Source: an uncultured Eubacteriales bacterium
GTDB lineage: Bacteria; Bacillota; Clostridia; Christensenellales; Aristaeellaceae
Direction of reading: 5' to 3'
Assembly (NCBI GenBank): GCA_900316415.1
Contig: ONCV01000013.1
Span: 1 to 53,696, forward strand
DNA length: 53,696 bases
Both the position numbers and the translations under genes were made by a program. The first letter of the stretch is position 1. Every line of letters begins with the position of its first letter. Positions 16,658-24,140 of the stretch are shown here, one piece after another. The notes beneath the pieces were generated by a model. It was not told the DNA's origin. It was given only the letters and a program-made list of their open reading frames with translations, and searched no databases.

Positions 16658-17275
16658 TCAGGATTCCAGGGAATGAAGATAATCCTCCAGATCCAGGAAG
16701 GGATCCAGGGGAGAGTCCTTTTTCAGATAAAGGGGATGATGGGGATGCCCCGCCCGGCTGCGGGGGCCGGCCGTGAACCAGCGGGCGCCGAACTCCTCGC
16801 CGATGCGGACCATATCCAGCACGCAGCGGGGGAGATAGGGCCGCTTTTCAATCACGGCGCCCCAGGCGGCCCAGACGGAGGGCGAAGCCCCCGCCCGCTC
16901 CAGCACATAGCGGAAGGCCTTCATGTTTTCCGCGTGCAGCAGGGGGTTCAGCTCCCGGTCCATATCGTCCGGAAGGGTGGCCCGCTGGGCATAGACATTG
17001 AACATGAGAAAGGAATCGTATCCATTGTGCAGCGCGATGCGCTGCGCGCTTTTCAGCGTGTTGTCCAGCCGGCCGGGAACGGCGGTGGAGGGATTGACCC
17101 CGATGCAGATCAGGGGATGCCGGCCGCGGGTTCCCAGAATATACCGGTATTCGGAATAGCGGTCCGGCACATAAAGCCAGGCCTCCCGGTCAAAATCGGA
17201 GGCGGTGGGCTTCAGGGCCTCTTCGAAGGAAAGCACCGCCGTATGCTGCGTATCGCAGGAAGGAATATGACGCAT
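16658..17275 (-). CDS. DUF1643 family protein
   Basis: A 205-residue protein with the DUF1643 hallmarks: YRYILGTRG, an ICIGVNPSTA segment, FLMFNVYAQRAT, a WAAWG motif and a His-rich end RAGHPHHPLYLK. The family is widespread in bacteria and phages and has no proven function. It lies five bases downstream of the CofE-like gene on the same strand. I see no signal peptide or membrane segment. Confidence 0.85.
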   Translation of the reverse strand: MRHIPSCDTQHTAVLSFEEALKPTASDFDREAWLYVPDRYSEYRYILGTRGRHPLICIGVNPSTAVPGRLDNTLKSAQRIALHNGYDSFLMFNVYAQRATLPDDMDRELNPLLHAENMKAFRYVLERAGASPSVWAAWGAVIEKRPYLPRCVLDMVRIGEEFGARWFTAGPRSRAGHPHHPLYLKKDSPLDPFLDLEDYLHSLES

Positions 17276-17280
17276 GGCCG

Positions 17281-18027
17281 TCAGGACAGGGGCCGGATCA
17301 GGATGAGGGGGGTCAGCTCGCCGCCCTGGCCGGAGGGATTGTCCCCCAGGGCCTCCTGGATCTCCTCGTCCGTGAGGGGAAAATTCGTCCCCTTGCCCAG
17401 CTGATTCTGGTCGATATCATTGGCGTCCATCAGCACGACGGGGATGCCGGTCTTTTCCTCCAGATCGTCGCACAGCTCCGCCGCGTTGGTGTTGTTGATC
17501 AGGGCGAGATCGTGGTACCGCTCGAAGGAGGAACGGTAGTAGAAGCCGTCGATGCCCGCCACGCCGGGGCCGACGATCTGATAAAACACGCCCTTCTTCC
17601 CGAAAGGCTTGGTCAGGGCGGAAGCAATGGACGCGAAGACCACCTTCGGCGCGCCGACCATGTCGATGGCCAGCTGCAGCTTGTAGGGATCATGCATGCC
17701 GATGCCCGCCGTGGTTTCCGAGGCGTGGGGCGAAAGCAGCCGGGCCCAGAAGCCGGGCTTTTCCTGTTCCTTGGTGCGCACATTGCCGGTGCACATCGCC
17801 ATCACCTTGGCGCCGAAGGCCAGCACATCGCCGGGCTGATAGAGCGGAAGCGCGTACTTCCGGACCAGTTCCGCCTGATCCTCGCCCACCTCGACAAAAT
17901 GCGTCTGAATCGCGAAACGGTCATACCGGCGGCCAGATTTCCCCGTCCGGGTTCCCCGGTCAAAATAGGTCACCCCGTTCAGCTCCCTGCGCTGCTCGTC
18001 CAGATTCCGGGAAGCTTCCTTGCCCAT
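17281..18027 (-). CDS. CofE-like coenzyme F420-0:L-glutamate ligase family protein
   Basis: The 248-residue protein resembles the gamma-glutamyl-ligase fold of CofE: QPGDVLAFGAKVMAM, then AIDMVGAPKVV, VGPGVAGIDGFYY and a VLMDANDIDQNQLGKG segment near the C-terminus. Clostridia generally do not make F420, and no other F420 gene is here, so the true substrate is unknown. An upstream in-frame ATG at 18060 exists, but the one at 18027 follows GGAGGT by five bases. It is the first gene after a strong minus-strand promoter. Confidence 0.72.
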   Translation of the reverse strand: MGKEASRNLDEQRRELNGVTYFDRGTRTGKSGRRYDRFAIQTHFVEVGEDQAELVRKYALPLYQPGDVLAFGAKVMAMCTGNVRTKEQEKPGFWARLLSPHASETTAGIGMHDPYKLQLAIDMVGAPKVVFASIASALTKPFGKKGVFYQIVGPGVAGIDGFYYRSSFERYHDLALINNTNAAELCDDLEEKTGIPVVLMDANDIDQNQLGKGTNFPLTDEEIQEALGDNPSGQGGELTPLILIRPLS

Positions 18028-18065
18028 GCGGCACCTCCAAATACAGGCATACGGATCCAATTCGA

Positions 18066-18094
18066 ATTATACAGGGATTTGCCGCCGGCGTCAA
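18066..18094 (-). promoter_or_regulatory. Minus-strand promoter for the CofE-like/DUF1643/exoA genes
   Basis: On the minus strand: TTGACG (complement of 18089-18094), 17 bases, TATAAT (complement of 18066-18071). Near-consensus and about 40 bases upstream of the start codon. It stands back to back with a plus-strand promoter two bases away. Confidence 0.85.
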
Positions 18095-18096
18095 TG

Positions 18097-18125
18097 TTGC
18101 GGCGCAAAAGGAATTGGAGTATAAT
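18097..18125 (+). promoter_or_regulatory. Plus-strand promoter for the GT2-GtrA gene
   Basis: -35 TTGCGG at 18097-18102, 17 bases, -10 TATAAT at 18120-18125. Its -35 box is separated by two bases from the -35 box of the divergent promoter, so polymerases probably compete. Confidence 0.75.
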
Positions 18126-18133
18126 GCAAGATA

Positions 18134-18194
18134 GCTTCCGCCCGGGCGGAAGCCTGCAAACAGAGATCAGGCCGGCGCGGAGAAAGGCGCCGGC
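18134..18194 (+). promoter_or_regulatory. Two-hairpin leader of the GT2-GtrA transcript
   Basis: The untranslated leader holds a perfect 20-base palindrome (18134-18153, GCTTCCGCCC and its complement) right at the expected transcript start, and a perfect 8-base stem (GCCGGCGC 18171-18178 with GCGCCGGC 18187-18194). The second ends just before the GGGGAGG ribosome site. No T-tract follows. It may affect mRNA stability or translation; no known riboswitch class is recognised. Confidence 0.5.
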
Positions 18195-18211
18195 TCATGG
18201 GGAGGATATGG

Positions 18212-19339
18212 ATGGAAACGAACGGGCAAAACCTTTCCCGGGCGCTGGCGGACGCGGTGATTCTGATCCCGTCCCTGGAGCCGGATGAGCGCCTCCCGGC
18301 GTATATTCAGAAGCTGGCGGACAGCGGATTCGGCCACCTGGTGGTGGTGGACGACGGTTCGCCGGAAAGCTATCAGGAGATTTTCCGCCGGATCGAGGGG
18401 ATTGATCCCCGGGTGAAGGTGCTGCACCATGAGGTGAACCGCGGAAAGGGCGTGGCGCTGAAGACGGGATACCGCTGGATCCGGGAAAACCTGCCGGAGA
18501 TCAGCGGCGTGATCACCGCCGATGCCGACGGGCAGCATACCGTGCCGGACTGCGTGCATCTGGCCGAGGAGCTGGAGAACGGCCGACGGGCCCTGTACCT
18601 GGGCAGCCGGGACTTCAGCCTGGACCACGTTCCCCCGAAGAGCCGGACCGGAAACCGGCTGACCAGCGTTCTTTTCTTCCTGCTTTACGGAAAATGGCTG
18701 CAGGATACGCAGACCGGCCTCCGGGCCTTCCGGCGGGAAGATCTGGACTTTATGATCGGCGTGGAGGGGGAGCGGTTTGAGTACGAGATGAACGTGCTCA
18801 TCGCCTGCGCGCGCAGCCGGCTTCCCATGATTCCCATTACGATCGAAACCGTCTATGAAAACGAGAACCGGGGCACGCACTACCATCCCCTGAAGGACAG
18901 CCTGCGGATCTTCCGCGTCATCGTGGGCGGCTTTGTGCGGTTCATGGGCGTCAGCATCCTCTGCTTCCTGGTGGACCAGGCGCTGTTCAACCTGTTCAAC
19001 ATCGCGGTGTTCCACAACCAGGAGACCCGCCTGGCCGGATACATTCTCGGGGCCACCGCCATCGCCCGGACGGCCAGCGCCTGCCTCAACTTCCTGCTGA
19101 ACAAGAGCGTGGTCTTCCGGCTGAAGGGGCACACGGGCGGCGCCCTGTGGAAGTATCTGGTGCTGGCGGTGATGATCATGGGACTGAGCGCGGCCGGCGT
19201 TTCGCTGCTGGGCGCCGTCGGAATGAGCCCCACGATCGCCAAGCTGATCGTGGATTTCCTGCTGTATTTCCTCAGCTTCCAGGCGCAGCAGAAATGGGTG
19301 TTTGCGGAACCTGCCGGATCGGAGCGGGAAAGCCGCTGA
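18212..19339 (+). CDS. Family 2 glycosyltransferase fused to a GtrA membrane domain
   Basis: The 375-residue product joins a cytosolic GT-A domain (VVVDDGS near residue 46; metal motif DADGQHT near 104; a DTQTGLRAF acceptor segment) to a C-terminal GtrA-like domain with four membrane helices (about 243-362). Such proteins load a sugar on polyprenyl phosphate and help move it across the membrane for wall or glycan decoration. An ATG at 18197 is in frame, but the one at 18212 is six bases after GGGGAGG. The downstream gene begins ten bases later. Confidence 0.88.
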   Translation: METNGQNLSRALADAVILIPSLEPDERLPAYIQKLADSGFGHLVVVDDGSPESYQEIFRRIEGIDPRVKVLHHEVNRGKGVALKTGYRWIRENLPEISGVITADADGQHTVPDCVHLAEELENGRRALYLGSRDFSLDHVPPKSRTGNRLTSVLFFLLYGKWLQDTQTGLRAFRREDLDFMIGVEGERFEYEMNVLIACARSRLPMIPITIETVYENENRGTHYHPLKDSLRIFRVIVGGFVRFMGVSILCFLVDQALFNLFNIAVFHNQETRLAGYILGATAIARTASACLNFLLNKSVVFRLKGHTGGALWKYLVLAVMIMGLSAAGVSLLGAVGMSPTIAKLIVDFLLYFLSFQAQQKWVFAEPAGSERESR

Positions 19340-19349
19340 GGGGAAACGG

Positions 19350-20198
19350 ATGAGCATCGGAAAAAAGCTGGGACAGCTTGCCGCCGGCCTGCTGGCGGCG
19401 GGAATTCTCGCGCTGGCGGCGGGAACCTGGGTTTTCCCGGAGGAGAAGGACACGGTGGCCGCCCTGGGCGGATTCCGCCTGTCCGTTATGGGAATCGGCG
19501 CGGGGCTGAGCCTGCTGACGGAGTTGGCCTTCGCGGGCGGCTGGATCGCCGCGGGAAGGAAAGCCCGCCCGGAGGAGGACGGCCCCGGCCGCCTGATCAA
19601 CGGGCTGGGCTTCGGGCTGCTGCCCGCCGCCGCCCTCTGGAAGATCTTTGAGCAGAAAACCTCCCGGGGGCAGGGGCTTCCCCTGCCGGAGGGAATCGCG
19701 GGAAGCCTGCCGGATCCGGGCCTGATGGCCGCGGGCGGACGATGGCTTCCCGGAAGCATCGAAACAATCCTCGCGCTGCTGCTGTTCGCCGGGGTGACCC
19801 TCTGGCTGGCGATGCGGCGGGAAAGGCTTCCGGAAACGGGGGACCTGCCGGGCGTGTGCCTGGCGTCCTGGGCGGCGCTTCGCCTGGTGACGGCGGGCTT
19901 CCGCGAAGGGCAGGAGCTTCTGCCGGGAACGGTTTCCGCCGAAAGCCTGCTGGCGCTGGCCGCGCTGATCGCCGGATTCCTGCCGGCCTCGGTGCGGCTG
20001 GGACGCAGGGAAACCGGCCGGGCCTGGCTGGCCGCCTGCATCCCGGTGCTGATGGCCTCCGCGGCCGCGGTGCTGCTGATTCAGCATCGGACGCTGGAGA
20101 CGGGGAACGCCGCGGCGGATCTGATCCTGCAGGCGGCCTTCGCGCTGCTGGCGCTGAAGGCGGTGCTCTGCGCGGGCCGGGTGAGCCGGCGCGGATGA
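19350..20198 (+). CDS. Polytopic membrane protein of unknown function
   Basis: Not recognised. The 282-residue protein is rich in Leu, Ala and Gly, with about seven predicted membrane helices, the first at about 6-27. Charged loops between them contain no catalytic motif I know. GAGGGG precedes the ATG at 19350, ten bases after the GT2-GtrA stop, which suggests a shared transcript and perhaps a role in the same envelope-glycan step. The next gene is convergent, and a hairpin at 20211-20230 lies between the two ends without a T-tract. Confidence 0.65.
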   Translation: MSIGKKLGQLAAGLLAAGILALAAGTWVFPEEKDTVAALGGFRLSVMGIGAGLSLLTELAFAGGWIAAGRKARPEEDGPGRLINGLGFGLLPAAALWKIFEQKTSRGQGLPLPEGIAGSLPDPGLMAAGGRWLPGSIETILALLLFAGVTLWLAMRRERLPETGDLPGVCLASWAALRLVTAGFREGQELLPGTVSAESLLALAALIAGFLPASVRLGRRETGRAWLAACIPVLMASAAAVLLIQHRTLETGNAAADLILQAAFALLALKAVLCAGRVSRRG

Positions 20199-20217
20199 TT
20201 CCGTCCCGGACCGGAGG

Positions 20218-20667
20218 TCACTCCCTCCGGCTGGGGCAGTCGGTTTTTCGGCAGGATTTGCAGGTGTCCAGATCGATCTCGTCCCCGGGAAGCAGCATCT
20301 CCCCGGGATCTTCGGCGGCCGGATCCGGCCGGAAACCCAGCCGGGAGAAGAAGCCCGCCGTATCCGGGGCGCAGCGCAGGCGAACCTCCCGGGCATAATG
20401 GCTCTGCGCCTTGAACAGGAGCAGCCGGAGCGCCAGATCGCCCAGCCGCTTTCCCCGGGATTCCGGAAGGACGCAAACCTCGCCCAGCCAGAAGCTGCCG
20501 TCCCGCCACCAGAGGCGCCCCGCGGCGGCGGGGACTTCGTCCAGATAGACCACCACGTTCCAGGCTTCCGCGTCCAGATCATCCCGGCCGCGGCCGAAAA
20601 CCGCCCTGCGCACGGAAACCGCGTCGGTCAGATCGGCTCCCTGGGGAAACCATTTGCCCTGAATCAT
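20218..20667 (-). CDS. GNAT family acetyltransferase with a C-terminal Cys cluster
   Basis: A 149-residue GNAT protein: the acetyl-CoA-binding segment is VLPESRGKRLGDLAL, followed by FFSRLGFRPD. It would acetylate an amine of an unknown small molecule or protein. The last 15 residues hold the pattern C-x2-C-x4-C (CKSCRKTDC), unusual for a GNAT and possibly a metal site. The start at 20667 follows GGAGG; the frame extends further upstream but overlaps the divergent DUF896 gene. Confidence 0.8.
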   Translation of the reverse strand: MIQGKWFPQGADLTDAVSVRRAVFGRGRDDLDAEAWNVVVYLDEVPAAAGRLWWRDGSFWLGEVCVLPESRGKRLGDLALRLLLFKAQSHYAREVRLRCAPDTAGFFSRLGFRPDPAAEDPGEMLLPGDEIDLDTCKSCRKTDCPSRRE

Positions 20668-20695
20668 GAAAAAAACCTCCTGAAAGGAAATATCC

Positions 20696-20899
20696 ATGGA
20701 AAAGGAAAAAATCGCACGGATCAATGAGCTGGCCCGGAAGCGGAAGGCCGAGGGCCTGACGCCGGAGGAAGAGGCGGAGCAGGCGGCCCTGCGGAAGGAA
20801 TACATCACCGGCTTCCGGAACAATCTGCAGGAGCTGCTGGACAGCGTCGTGGTGCAGAATCCGGACGGCTCCCGGCACCGACTGCAGAAAAAGCAGTAG
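20696..20899 (+). CDS. DUF896 (YnzC-like) small protein
   Basis: A 67-residue protein with the DUF896 pattern: EKIARINELARKRK, then GLTPEEEAEQAALR, KEYITGFRNN and a short C-terminal tail. Bacillus relatives (YnzC/YneJ type) are small helical-hairpin proteins; one is in the SOS-induced yneA operon, but general function is unknown. The start lies 28 bases from the divergent acetyltransferase start, so both leader regions overlap. AAGGAAA serves as ribosome site. Confidence 0.9.
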   Translation: MEKEKIARINELARKRKAEGLTPEEEAEQAALRKEYITGFRNNLQELLDSVVVQNPDGSRHRLQKKQ

Positions 20900-20964
20900 C
20901 TCCGGCGGCGCGATCCCGGGCCGGTGAGCCGGACCCGAGAGCAATATAGCCGGATGGAAACGGC

Positions 20965-20993
20965 TTGTCAAGACAGGCGCTTTCGGATATAAT
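20965..20993 (+). promoter_or_regulatory. Promoter for the DUF1292 gene
   Basis: -35 TTGTCA at 20965-20970, 17 bases, -10 TATAAT at 20988-20993. The start codon is 40 bases downstream, after AGGAGG. Confidence 0.82.
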
Positions 20994-21032
20994 GAATTGC
21001 CCCGAAGGGCATGAGAAAGGAGGAACGGAACC

Positions 21033-21353
21033 ATGAGCGAATTTGACAGGGAAGAGAACCTGGACATGGGGGATGACCTGATTGTCTTCGAAACGGAGGA
21101 CGGCGAAGAGGTGACCTTCGTGATCGAGGACTACTTCTTCTATAATGGCGAGGAATACGCGATCCTGACCGAATACGATACCGAGAAGGAAGAGGTCATC
21201 GACGAGGGCAGCATCGTCTGCAAGGTTGAAACCGTCACCGGCGAGGACGGGGAGGAGGACGACGAGTTCATCCCCGTGGAGGACGACGCGATGGCGGAGA
21301 AACTGATCGAGATTGCCAACGCCCAGCTGGCGGAGGATGAGGAAGAGGAATAA
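21033..21353 (+). CDS. DUF1292 (YrzB-like) acidic protein
   Basis: A 106-residue, strongly acidic protein. Its core DDLIVFETEDGEEVTF, then DYFFYNGEEYAIL and EDGEEDDEFIPVEDD matches the DUF1292/UPF0473 family found next to ruvX/alaS-type genes in many Firmicutes. Function is unproven. It has its own promoter and is followed by a GC-rich hairpin (21360-21382), so it may be transcribed alone. Confidence 0.92.
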   Translation: MSEFDREENLDMGDDLIVFETEDGEEVTFVIEDYFFYNGEEYAILTEYDTEKEEVIDEGSIVCKVETVTGEDGEEDDEFIPVEDDAMAEKLIEIANAQLAEDEEEE

Positions 21354-21359
21354 GACGGT

Positions 21360-21382
21360 CCGCCCGGCTGATGGCCGGGCGG
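21360..21382 (+). terminator. Possible terminator after the DUF1292 gene
   Basis: Perfect 9-base stem CCGCCCGGC/GCCGGGCGG with a five-base loop, followed by TTCCTGTCC rather than a run of T. A strong hairpin, but a weak terminator at best. Confidence 0.45.
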
Positions 21383-21428
21383 TTCCTGTCCGATGCGATC
21401 CGAAACTGAACGCAAGGAGCTTTCAACG

Positions 21429-22496
21429 ATGAATCAGACCGGAAGGATTGTGCTGTGTGTGATCTGCGGACTGCTGATGCTGGCCGCGCCGTTCCTTTTC
21501 TCCGCTCCGGGCATGCTGAGCGGGGTGCAGTGGGAGCTGATGGAAACCCTCGAGGAGGGGGACGAGCTGGAGCTGGACTTCTGCCGCCTGCTGTTCCCCG
21601 GCGCCCTGGCCGAAGAGGCGGAAGCCGGGGAGGACGAGCTGATCGAAGAGACGGTTTCGGAGGGGGATTCCGACCTGGGACCCGCCGTGTATGAGCTGCC
21701 CCTGGACTTCACCGTGCCCCCCGCCCCGAAGGCGGAGAACTATACGGAGAACGGATACGAGGATGAGAGCATCCGGGTATCCGTCGAGGACCGGGAGGCG
21801 GACGGGGTGAACTGGCATATCGCCTTCGTGCAGATCGCTTCCCCCACCCAGCTGCGGACGGCCACCTCCGTGCCCGGAAAGCTGATGCCCAAGCGCGATG
21901 CTTCCGTGACCCAGATGGCGGCCAGCAACCATGCCGTCGTGGCCATGAACGGGGACTACTACATGAAGGATCCGGCGAAGACCACCTTTGAATACCGGAT
22001 GACCCAGAAGATCCGCAGCAAGACCAATTCCAAGAAGGACATGCTGATCATCGACGAGAACGGGGATTTCCATCTGGTGAAGGCGGCGGACAAAAAGGAA
22101 CAGTCCGCCGCGCTGGAGGCCGTGGCGAAGGAGCACACGATCGTGAACGCCTTCACCTTCGGCCCGGCGCTGGTGATCGACGGGGAGAAGCAGCAGATCA
22201 GCACGGAGTACGGATATAATCCGAACCGGACCGAGCCCCGGGCGGCCATCGGGCAGATCGGACACCTGAGCTACGTGATGGTGATCGCGGAAGGCCGGGG
22301 AGAATCCTCCGGCGTCACCCAGCAGGGGCTGGCCGACTTCATGGCGGAGCTGGGCTGCATGCAGGCCTTCAACCTGGACGGCGGAAACTCCGCGGAGATG
22401 GCCTTCGGAGACAAGGTGTACAAGGGAATGCCCGGCGGGGATGAGCGCGGACTGAGCGACATCATCTATTTTGCCACGGCGATCCCGGAGGAATAA
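21429..22496 (+). CDS. Membrane-anchored phosphodiester glycosidase (NAGPA domain)
   Basis: A 355-residue protein with an N-terminal membrane/signal helix (about 6-25), a low-complexity acidic linker to about residue 110, and a phosphodiester-glycosidase (NAGPA/DUF2233) domain: HAVVAMNGDYY, AFTFGPALVIDG, RAAIGQIG and the diagnostic AFNLDGGNSAEM near the end. The fold removes phosphodiester-linked sugars; in Firmicutes it probably acts on wall or exopolysaccharide glycans. The start at 21429 follows AAGGAG. A terminator lies directly after the stop. Confidence 0.88.
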   Translation: MNQTGRIVLCVICGLLMLAAPFLFSAPGMLSGVQWELMETLEEGDELELDFCRLLFPGALAEEAEAGEDELIEETVSEGDSDLGPAVYELPLDFTVPPAPKAENYTENGYEDESIRVSVEDREADGVNWHIAFVQIASPTQLRTATSVPGKLMPKRDASVTQMAASNHAVVAMNGDYYMKDPAKTTFEYRMTQKIRSKTNSKKDMLIIDENGDFHLVKAADKKEQSAALEAVAKEHTIVNAFTFGPALVIDGEKQQISTEYGYNPNRTEPRAAIGQIGHLSYVMVIAEGRGESSGVTQQGLADFMAELGCMQAFNLDGGNSAEMAFGDKVYKGMPGGDERGLSDIIYFATAIPEE

Positions 22497-22507
22497 GCGA
22501 AGCCGCA

Positions 22508-22550
22508 GCGCTCTCCGGTCCCCCCTGCGGGACCGGGGAGCGCTTTTTTT
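22508..22550 (+). terminator. Strong intrinsic terminator
   Basis: A 15-base stem (22508-22522 with 22529-22543, one G-T pair), six-base loop, then seven T (22544-22550). The next co-directional gene starts only 25 bases after the T-run, leaving no room for a normal promoter between. Confidence 0.9.
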
Positions 22551-22575
22551 CATCGAAACGGGGAGGGAAGGCGCA

Positions 22576-23523
22576 GTGAGCCTGTACGAAGAGGCGGAGA
22601 AAATCAGCCTGGCGGGGCTGGAGGTCTATCGGTTCGGCTTTTTTGTGATGCTGGGAATGCTGGCGGCGGCCGGCGTGATCGGATTCCTGTGCTGGGCAAA
22701 GCGGGTCCGGAAGGGAACGGGCCCCCTGCTGATGCTCTCGGCGATCCTGCTGGGAGGGCTTTTCTCCCGGCTGGGCTTCTGCCTGATGAATCAGGAGCTG
22801 GGCGAGATGATGCCCCTGGCCAGCTGGGGATGGATCACCGGCGGCGGATGGAGCATGGCCGGACTGGTGAGCGGCGTTCTGCTGGCCGCCTGGATGACCG
22901 CGCGGATCACCCGCCAGAAGGCCGGCCTGACGCTGGATATCGCGGCCTGCGCGATTCCGGCCTTCCTGGCCCTGGAGCGGGCCGGGGAAGGCGGAAGCAT
23001 GGATTTCGACTTCAGCCGGGAACTGACCACCACCTTCCTGAACGGCACCTTCCTCACCTTCGCGGACGAATACGGGGCGTATCATCTGGCGACCTGGCGG
23101 CTGGCGGCCATCCTGATGCTGATCCTGGTTCCGGTGCTGATCGCGGATCTGACCCGGAGCCGGCGGGACGGGGATACCTTCCTGCTTTTCCTGCTGCTGT
23201 TCGGCTTCCTGACCGTGATGCTGGAAAGCCAGCGATGCGACCGGTTCCTGAGCGTCCACTTCGTTCGGCTGGAGCAGGTCCTGGCCGCCGTGACGCTGGC
23301 TGCCGGGCTGATCGTGCTGGCGGTCCGGGCGGACAGGCGCCGGAAGCGGCTGGGAATCGCCGCCGTGGTCAGCGTTTTCCTGGCGGCGGGGATCGTCGTC
23401 GGGCTGGAGTTTGCCCTGGACCGGACCACGGCGAGCAAGGTGCTGCTCTATGTCGCCTATTTCGGGGTGATGGCGGTTCCCACCGTGCTGGGGCTGCTGC
23501 TTCGAAGGGCGGAAAAACGCTGA
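22576..23523 (+). CDS. Polytopic membrane protein, Lgt-like (diverged)
   Basis: A 315-residue protein with about seven membrane helices. Spacing of the first helix (FFVMLGMLAAAGVIGF), the GGLFSRLGF turn, a G-rich GWITGGGWSMAGL segment, EYGAYHLATWRL and a late RCDRFLSVHFVRLEQ resembles prolipoprotein diacylglyceryl transferase. The usual catalytic His-Gly-Gly and signature Arg segment are not clear, so I do not call it functional Lgt. The start is a GTG after GGGAGG; the frame is open to 22471, but that would cross the terminator. How it is transcribed past that terminator is unclear. Confidence 0.5.
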   Translation: MSLYEEAEKISLAGLEVYRFGFFVMLGMLAAAGVIGFLCWAKRVRKGTGPLLMLSAILLGGLFSRLGFCLMNQELGEMMPLASWGWITGGGWSMAGLVSGVLLAAWMTARITRQKAGLTLDIAACAIPAFLALERAGEGGSMDFDFSRELTTTFLNGTFLTFADEYGAYHLATWRLAAILMLILVPVLIADLTRSRRDGDTFLLFLLLFGFLTVMLESQRCDRFLSVHFVRLEQVLAAVTLAAGLIVLAVRADRRRKRLGIAAVVSVFLAAGIVVGLEFALDRTTASKVLLYVAYFGVMAVPTVLGLLLRRAEKR

Positions 23524-23602
23524 CCCCGCGATCGGTTTCGACAAGGGAACCCATCGGCTCCGGCAAACGCATCCGCTTCCGGAAGAGTTTTTCGCGGAAT
23601 GG

Positions 23603-23631
23603 TTGCATTCTTCGCGGAAAGGGTTTATAAT
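23603..23631 (+). promoter_or_regulatory. Promoter of the HU gene with flanking direct repeats
   Basis: -35 TTGCAT at 23603-23608, 17 bases, -10 TATAAT at 23626-23631. A 9-base direct repeat TTCGCGGAA occurs at 23591-23599 and 23611-23619, 20 bases apart, on either side of the -35 box. That places them on the same DNA face, as expected for an operator. Confidence 0.75.
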
Positions 23632-23674
23632 CAAACAAAACATAATCCCCATACGGGGAGAAAGGACGCAGATT

Positions 23675-23965
23675 ATGAACAAGGGTGAACTCATTGAGAC
23701 CGTATCCTCTAAAGCGGAAATTACCAAAGCGGAAGCTGGCCGGGTGGTCAATGCCACGCTGGATGCCATCAACGCGGGCCTGAAGGCGGACGGCAAGGTC
23801 GTTCTGCCCGGATTCGGCACCTTCGAGGTCCGCAGCCGGACCGCGCGCGTGGGCCGCAATCCCCGGACCGGCGAGCAGATCAAGATCAAGGCGACCAAAG
23901 TTCCCGCCTTCAAACCCGGCAAGGGCATGAAGGAGAACATCGCCAAGACCTCCAAGAAAAAGTAA
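23675..23965 (+). CDS. hup: DNA-binding protein HU
   Basis: Nucleoid protein that bends DNA. The 96-residue product begins MNKGELIETVSSKAEITKAE and contains the HU signature GFGTFEVRSRTARVGRNP with the DNA-intercalating RNP turn, ending with a basic tail. The codons are less GC-rich than those of the neighbours, usual for a very highly expressed gene. The ATG at 23675 is chosen over an open upstream extension because the latter crosses the promoter. A strong UUCG-loop terminator follows. Confidence 0.97.
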   Translation: MNKGELIETVSSKAEITKAEAGRVVNATLDAINAGLKADGKVVLPGFGTFEVRSRTARVGRNPRTGEQIKIKATKVPAFKPGKGMKENIAKTSKKK

Positions 23966-23985
23966 TCGCAGCCTTTGGCTTTCTT

Positions 23986-24009
23986 CCCCCGCTTCGGCGG
24001 GGGTTTTTT
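23986..24009 (+). terminator. Intrinsic terminator of the HU gene
   Basis: Stem CCCCCGC/GCGGGGG (7 bases) with a TTCG tetraloop at 23986-24003, followed by six T. It ends 44 bases after the hup stop codon. Confidence 0.92.
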
Positions 24010-24060
24010 GATGAGCGCGTACGCCGGGGCCGCCGCCCCTCCGGGGGACGGAAAAGCGGC

Positions 24061-24089
24061 TTGCAATTGCGCCGGAAATCAGGTAGACT
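24061..24089 (+). promoter_or_regulatory. Possible promoter of the [FeFe] hydrogenase gene
   Basis: TTGCAA at 24061-24066, 17 bases, then TAGACT at 24084-24089. The -10 box is weak. The same GGTAGACT string with a TTGC -35 at identical spacing recurs before the beta-helix gene (25664-25692). Confidence 0.45.
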
Positions 24090-24140
24090 CAGAGCAGAAA
24101 CCGAAAAGGACCTCCGGGACAGCGCGAAAGGAGGAAGCAA

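Noticed and set aside
18061..18075. TTCGAATTA in the divergent promoter region as a tRNA or att-site trace
   Set aside because: It is explained by the -10 box of the minus-strand promoter.
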